Source: Zoogloea sp. | Lineage (GTDB): Bacteria > Pseudomonadota > Gammaproteobacteria > Burkholderiales > Rhodocyclaceae | Reading direction: 5' to 3' | Assembly (NCBI GenBank): GCA_016790385.1 | Contig: JAEUNV010000055.1 | Location: forward strand, 1-7,355 | DNA: 7,355 nt | In this document: piece by piece, positions 4,900 through 7,355 of the stretch | How the letters are laid out: each line of letters starts with the position of its first letter | Position numbering within the stretch: the stretch's first letter is position 1 | Program-made: the position numbers and the translations under genes | The notes under the pieces: model-generated | What the model saw: the letters and a program-made list of their open reading frames with translations, nothing else | The model's database searches: none | Told to the model about the DNA's origin: nothing

Positions 4900-5373
4900 T
4901 CATGGCATGGCAATAACGGGCCAGGGTGACCGGAGGCCACCAACAAGGGCTGCCAGGGCCTCGGCAGGCGGCTGATCGGCGCGCAGGCCGAAGCTGTCAA
5001 AACCGCACTGGGCCATCACGGCGAGCTGATCCACCAGCACATCGCTCACTGCCCGCAACTCGCCGGTATAGCCGTAACGGCAGCGCAGCAGGCGGGCCAG
5101 GGAATAGCCTCGCCCATCGGTGAACAGCGGAAAGCGAATGGCCACCAGCGGGATGTCTGCCAGCCAGGGCAGCAAGGCCTCAAGCGGGTCGTCCGGCCCC
5201 AGCCATACGCCGACGCGGGGTGGATCGCGGCGAAGCCGGTGGGCAAGCCACACCGCCAGCGGCAGCACCAGTCGCTCCCCCGCCTCCATCCGTTCCACCA
5301 GCTGGGTCACGTCGCCTTCGATCCACTGCCAATCGTCGTCAGCCACCGTCCCGTGACGGATCAGCGTGCTCAT
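4900..5373 (-). CDS. DUF934 protein, partner of sulfite reductase
   Basis: 157 residues, cytoplasmic, with no signal or membrane segment. The DUF934 signature is plain: VGVWLGPDDPLEAL (54-67), FPLFTDGRGYSLARLLR (81-97), then GELRAVSDVLVDQL (104-117) and CGFDSF (123-128). The family is found next to cysI in many proteobacteria and is annotated as a probable oxidoreductase, but its biochemical role is not established; an accessory or electron-delivery role for sulfite reduction is the usual guess. The start ATG overlaps the cysI stop as ATGA (5370-5373), with a strong GGAGG (5380-5384) 6 nt upstream inside the cysI codons, so the two are translationally coupled. No cysH follows, in contrast to some betaproteobacterial cys clusters. 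A hairpin follows immediately. Confidence 0.93.
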   Translation of the reverse strand: MSTLIRHGTVADDDWQWIEGDVTQLVERMEAGERLVLPLAVWLAHRLRRDPPRVGVWLGPDDPLEALLPWLADIPLVAIRFPLFTDGRGYSLARLLRCRYGYTGELRAVSDVLVDQLAVMAQCGFDSFGLRADQPPAEALAALVGGLRSPWPVIAMP

Positions 5374-7028
5374 ACGGCTCCTCCATAGACCCGCGCCTTG
5401 AAGGCATCCAGACCAAGCCGCTCCACGGTATCGATGAAGATCTCCCCCTCGTGGCGCTCATCGACATACACCTCAAGCAGATCCGCAATCACGTCGGGGA
5501 TCTCCCCCGCAGCAAAGGACGGGCCGATCACCCGGCCCAGCACTGCCTGGCTGCCTTCCCGCCCGCCCAGGGTCACCTGGTACCACTCCTCGTTGTTCTT
5601 ATCCACGCCGAGAATGCCGATATGACCGATATGGTGGTGGCCGCAGGCATTCACGCAGCCCGACATGTTGAGCTCCAGCGGACCCAGGTCGAACAGGTAG
5701 TCCAGATCGTCGAAGCGCTGCTGAATGGCCGCCGCCACCGGGATGGAGCGGGCATTGGCCAGGGAACAGAAGTCGCCCCCAGGGCAGCACACCAGATCGG
5801 TGAGCAGCCCGATGTTGGGCGTCGCCATGCCCAGGGCGCGGGCGCCCTCCCACAGGGCTGGCAGATCCCGGCGGGCCACGTGGGGCAGCACCAGATTCTG
5901 CTCGTGGCTGACGCGGATCTCGCCGGCGCTGAAGCGCTCCGCCAGCTCCGCAACCCCGTCCATCTGCTCGGCGGTGGCGTCGCCGGGGGGCACGCCGGTC
6001 TTCTTCAGGGACAGAGTCACGACCGCGTAGCCCAGCTCCCGGTGTGCCGAGACATTGCGCTCGACCCAGCGGGCAAAGGCGCGGCTGCCAGCCAGCGCAG
6101 CGAGGTAGCCCGGATCGTCGGCAGCGGCAGGCGCGTAGTCGTGCCGGGCGAAGAAGGCCTCCATCTCCCGGAAGGTCGCGTCGCTGATGCAGCCCGGGCC
6201 GCCCCGGGTCCACGCCCATTCTTCCTCCACCTCTCGGCTGAAGCCTTCCAGAGTGAGATCCTTCACCAGGATCTTGATGCGTGCCTTGTACTTGTTGTCA
6301 CGCCGGCCATGGCGGTTATAGACCCGCAGGATGGCCTCGAAATAGTTGAGCAGCTCCTCCCGGGGAAGAAAATCCCGGATCGTCCTGCCGACCATCGGCG
6401 TGCGCCCGAGGCCACCGCCGACGAAGATCTCGAAGCCGATGCGGCCATCATCGGCCACCCGGGCGAAGGCGCCGATGTCGTGAAAGCGCACCGCGGCCCG
6501 GTCTTCCGCCCCACCGGCAAAAGCGATCTTGAACTTGCGCGGGAGAAACAGGAACTCTGGCGCCAGGGTGGACCACTGGCGCACGATCTCGCAGTAGGGC
6601 CGCGGATCGAAAAGCTCATCCGCCGCCACGGCGGCAAAGGGGTCGGTGGTGATGTTGCGGATGCAGTTGCCCGAGGTCTGGATGGCGTGCATCTGCACGG
6701 TGGCCAGCTCGGCCAGGATGTCCGGCGCCTCCTCCAGGCGCACCCAGTTGAACTGGATGTTGCTGCGTGTGGTGAAGTGGCCATAGCCCCGGTCGAAGCG
6801 GCGGGCGATGTCGGCGAGCTTGCGCAGCTGGTAGGCTGCCAGGGTGCCGTAGGGAATCGCCACCCGCAGCATGGGTGCATGGCGCTGCACGTAAAGGCCG
6901 TTCTGCAGGCGCAGGGGGCGGAACTCGTGCTCCCCGAGCCGCCCGTCCAGAAAGCGGGTCATCTGGTCGCGGAACTGGGCAACACGGTCTTCCACCAGAC
7001 GCTGGTCGGCTTGCTTGTATCGGTACAT
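5370..7028 (-). CDS. cysI: Assimilatory sulfite reductase, sirohaem/4Fe-4S haemoprotein subunit
   Basis: 552 residues, closely resembling the Pseudomonas-type CysI in length and motifs. It reduces sulfite to sulfide with six electrons for cysteine synthesis, in the cytoplasm. The order is the duplicated sirohaem reductase fold: ferredoxin-like half domain (about 45-112), sirohaem domain (about 118-260), second half domain (about 328-398) and second sirohaem domain (about 405-525). The substrate and sirohaem ligands correspond to E. coli R83, R153, K215 and K217: R55, R124 in NCIRNITTD, K165 and K167 in PRKFK. The 4Fe-4S/sirohaem cysteines are C415 and C421 (CCPGGDFC) and C458 and C462 (SGCVNAC). 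There is no cysJ-like flavoprotein nearby, as expected for this type, so electrons probably come from ferredoxin or a similar donor. The Shine-Dalgarno is weak (GAGA), but the MYRY start matches homologues. It begins 24 nt after ccoG and is probably co-transcribed. Nitrite reduction cannot be ruled out from sequence alone. Confidence 0.95.
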   Translation of the reverse strand: MYRYKQADQRLVEDRVAQFRDQMTRFLDGRLGEHEFRPLRLQNGLYVQRHAPMLRVAIPYGTLAAYQLRKLADIARRFDRGYGHFTTRSNIQFNWVRLEEAPDILAELATVQMHAIQTSGNCIRNITTDPFAAVAADELFDPRPYCEIVRQWSTLAPEFLFLPRKFKIAFAGGAEDRAAVRFHDIGAFARVADDGRIGFEIFVGGGLGRTPMVGRTIRDFLPREELLNYFEAILRVYNRHGRRDNKYKARIKILVKDLTLEGFSREVEEEWAWTRGGPGCISDATFREMEAFFARHDYAPAAADDPGYLAALAGSRAFARWVERNVSAHRELGYAVVTLSLKKTGVPPGDATAEQMDGVAELAERFSAGEIRVSHEQNLVLPHVARRDLPALWEGARALGMATPNIGLLTDLVCCPGGDFCSLANARSIPVAAAIQQRFDDLDYLFDLGPLELNMSGCVNACGHHHIGHIGILGVDKNNEEWYQVTLGGREGSQAVLGRVIGPSFAAGEIPDVIADLLEVYVDERHEGEIFIDTVERLGLDAFKARVYGGAV

Positions 7029-7052
7029 GGTGATCTCGGCAGTTCAGGGGGA

Positions 7053-7355
7053 TCAGGGCAGGACGAAGGTGCTCTTCTCGGTGACCCGGGTTGACGGGTC
7101 GTCGGTGGCGCGCACCTGGAAGGTGATCGGCCGGGCGCCGGACGGACCGCCGTCGGCGGGTGCCGCCACCGTGACCTGCACGGCGCGGATGCTGCCAGCT
7201 TCGCCGGCAAAGCGCCGGGCGCCCACCAGTTCGATGCCGGGCAGGCCGCTCACCTCCACCTCGAAGTCCCTGGGCGTCTCGGCCAGGTTGGCGAGCTTGA
7301 GAGTGTAGGCGTTCTCGATGCGGCCATCGGTGGCCTCCCGGGCCAGGCTGCCCCG
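7053..7355 (-). CDS. ccoG: CcoG C-terminus, cbb3 oxidase assembly protein (partial, cut by window edge)
   Basis: The frame stays open from the TGA at 7053-7055 to the right edge, giving the last 100 residues. It begins RGSLAREATDGRIENAYTLK and continues through VSGLPGI (about 39-45) to RATDDPSTRVTEKSTFVLP at the end. This is the Ig-like C-terminal domain of CcoG/FixG (also called RdxA), whose RGxLAREVxDGxIENxY entry segment and SGLPGI motif are distinctive. The missing N-terminal part should carry the transmembrane helices and two 4Fe-4S ferredoxin motifs. CcoG reduces Cu(II) to Cu(I) for metal insertion into cbb3-type cytochrome oxidase. The start lies outside the window; an internal GTG at 7257-7259 is not a real start. 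In many bacteria ccoH or ccoI follows, but here cysI does. Confidence 0.88.
   Translation of the reverse strand, partial: RGSLAREATDGRIENAYTLKLANLAETPRDFEVEVSGLPGIELVGARRFAGEAGSIRAVQVTVAAPADGGPSGARPITFQVRATDDPSTRVTEKSTFVLP

Noticed and set aside
5220..7094. Very long open frame on the plus strand opposite cysI and its neighbours
   Set aside because: It is antisense to the highly conserved cysI and DUF934 genes, has low-complexity G/A/V/H-rich translation without a motif, and arises from codon bias of GC-rich DNA.

Overview
A 7.36-kb, GC-rich (roughly two thirds G+C by eye) bacterial chromosomal segment. All recognisable protein genes lie on the minus strand; a tRNA-Leu at the left edge is on the plus strand. 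The cbb3-oxidase assembly gene ccoG, the Pseudomonas-type cysI followed by a DUF934 gene, the Sel1/SLT transglycosylase and the base composition together suggest a respiring betaproteobacterium, perhaps a Rhodocyclales relative (Azoarcus/Thauera-like). That placement is inference. No CRISPR array, rRNA, intact IS or phage gene was seen.

In minus-strand transcription order (right to left): (1) the last 100 codons of ccoG run off the right edge. (2) After 24 nt comes cysI, a complete sirohaem/4Fe-4S sulfite reductase whose stop overlaps by ATGA the start of a DUF934 gene, its usual partner; a hairpin follows that gene. (3) A 163-bp gap holds a textbook sigma-54 promoter, an upstream interrupted dyad placed where an enhancer-binding protein would bind, and a leader that could fold over the ribosome binding site. 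(4) This promoter faces two translationally coupled genes without a known function. The first looks like the N-terminal DNA-binding part of an ISL3-family transposase that has lost its zinc-finger cysteines and its catalytic domain. The second, in my reading, ends in a FIST-like C-terminal pattern. (5) A 382-bp gap holds no convincing gene. (6) A secreted Sel1-repeat lytic transglycosylase and (7) an aldehyde dehydrogenase follow. The dehydrogenase faces tRNA-Leu(UAG) tail to tail.

The cys part is standard assimilatory sulfur metabolism, unusually placed directly behind a respiratory assembly gene. The transglycosylase and aldehyde dehydrogenase are ordinary accessory metabolism. The item most worth attention is the sigma-54-driven pair at 3040-4736: a probable domesticated transposase DNA-binding protein coupled to a possible ligand-sensing protein. 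Family assignments come from recognising motifs by eye; no database search was run.
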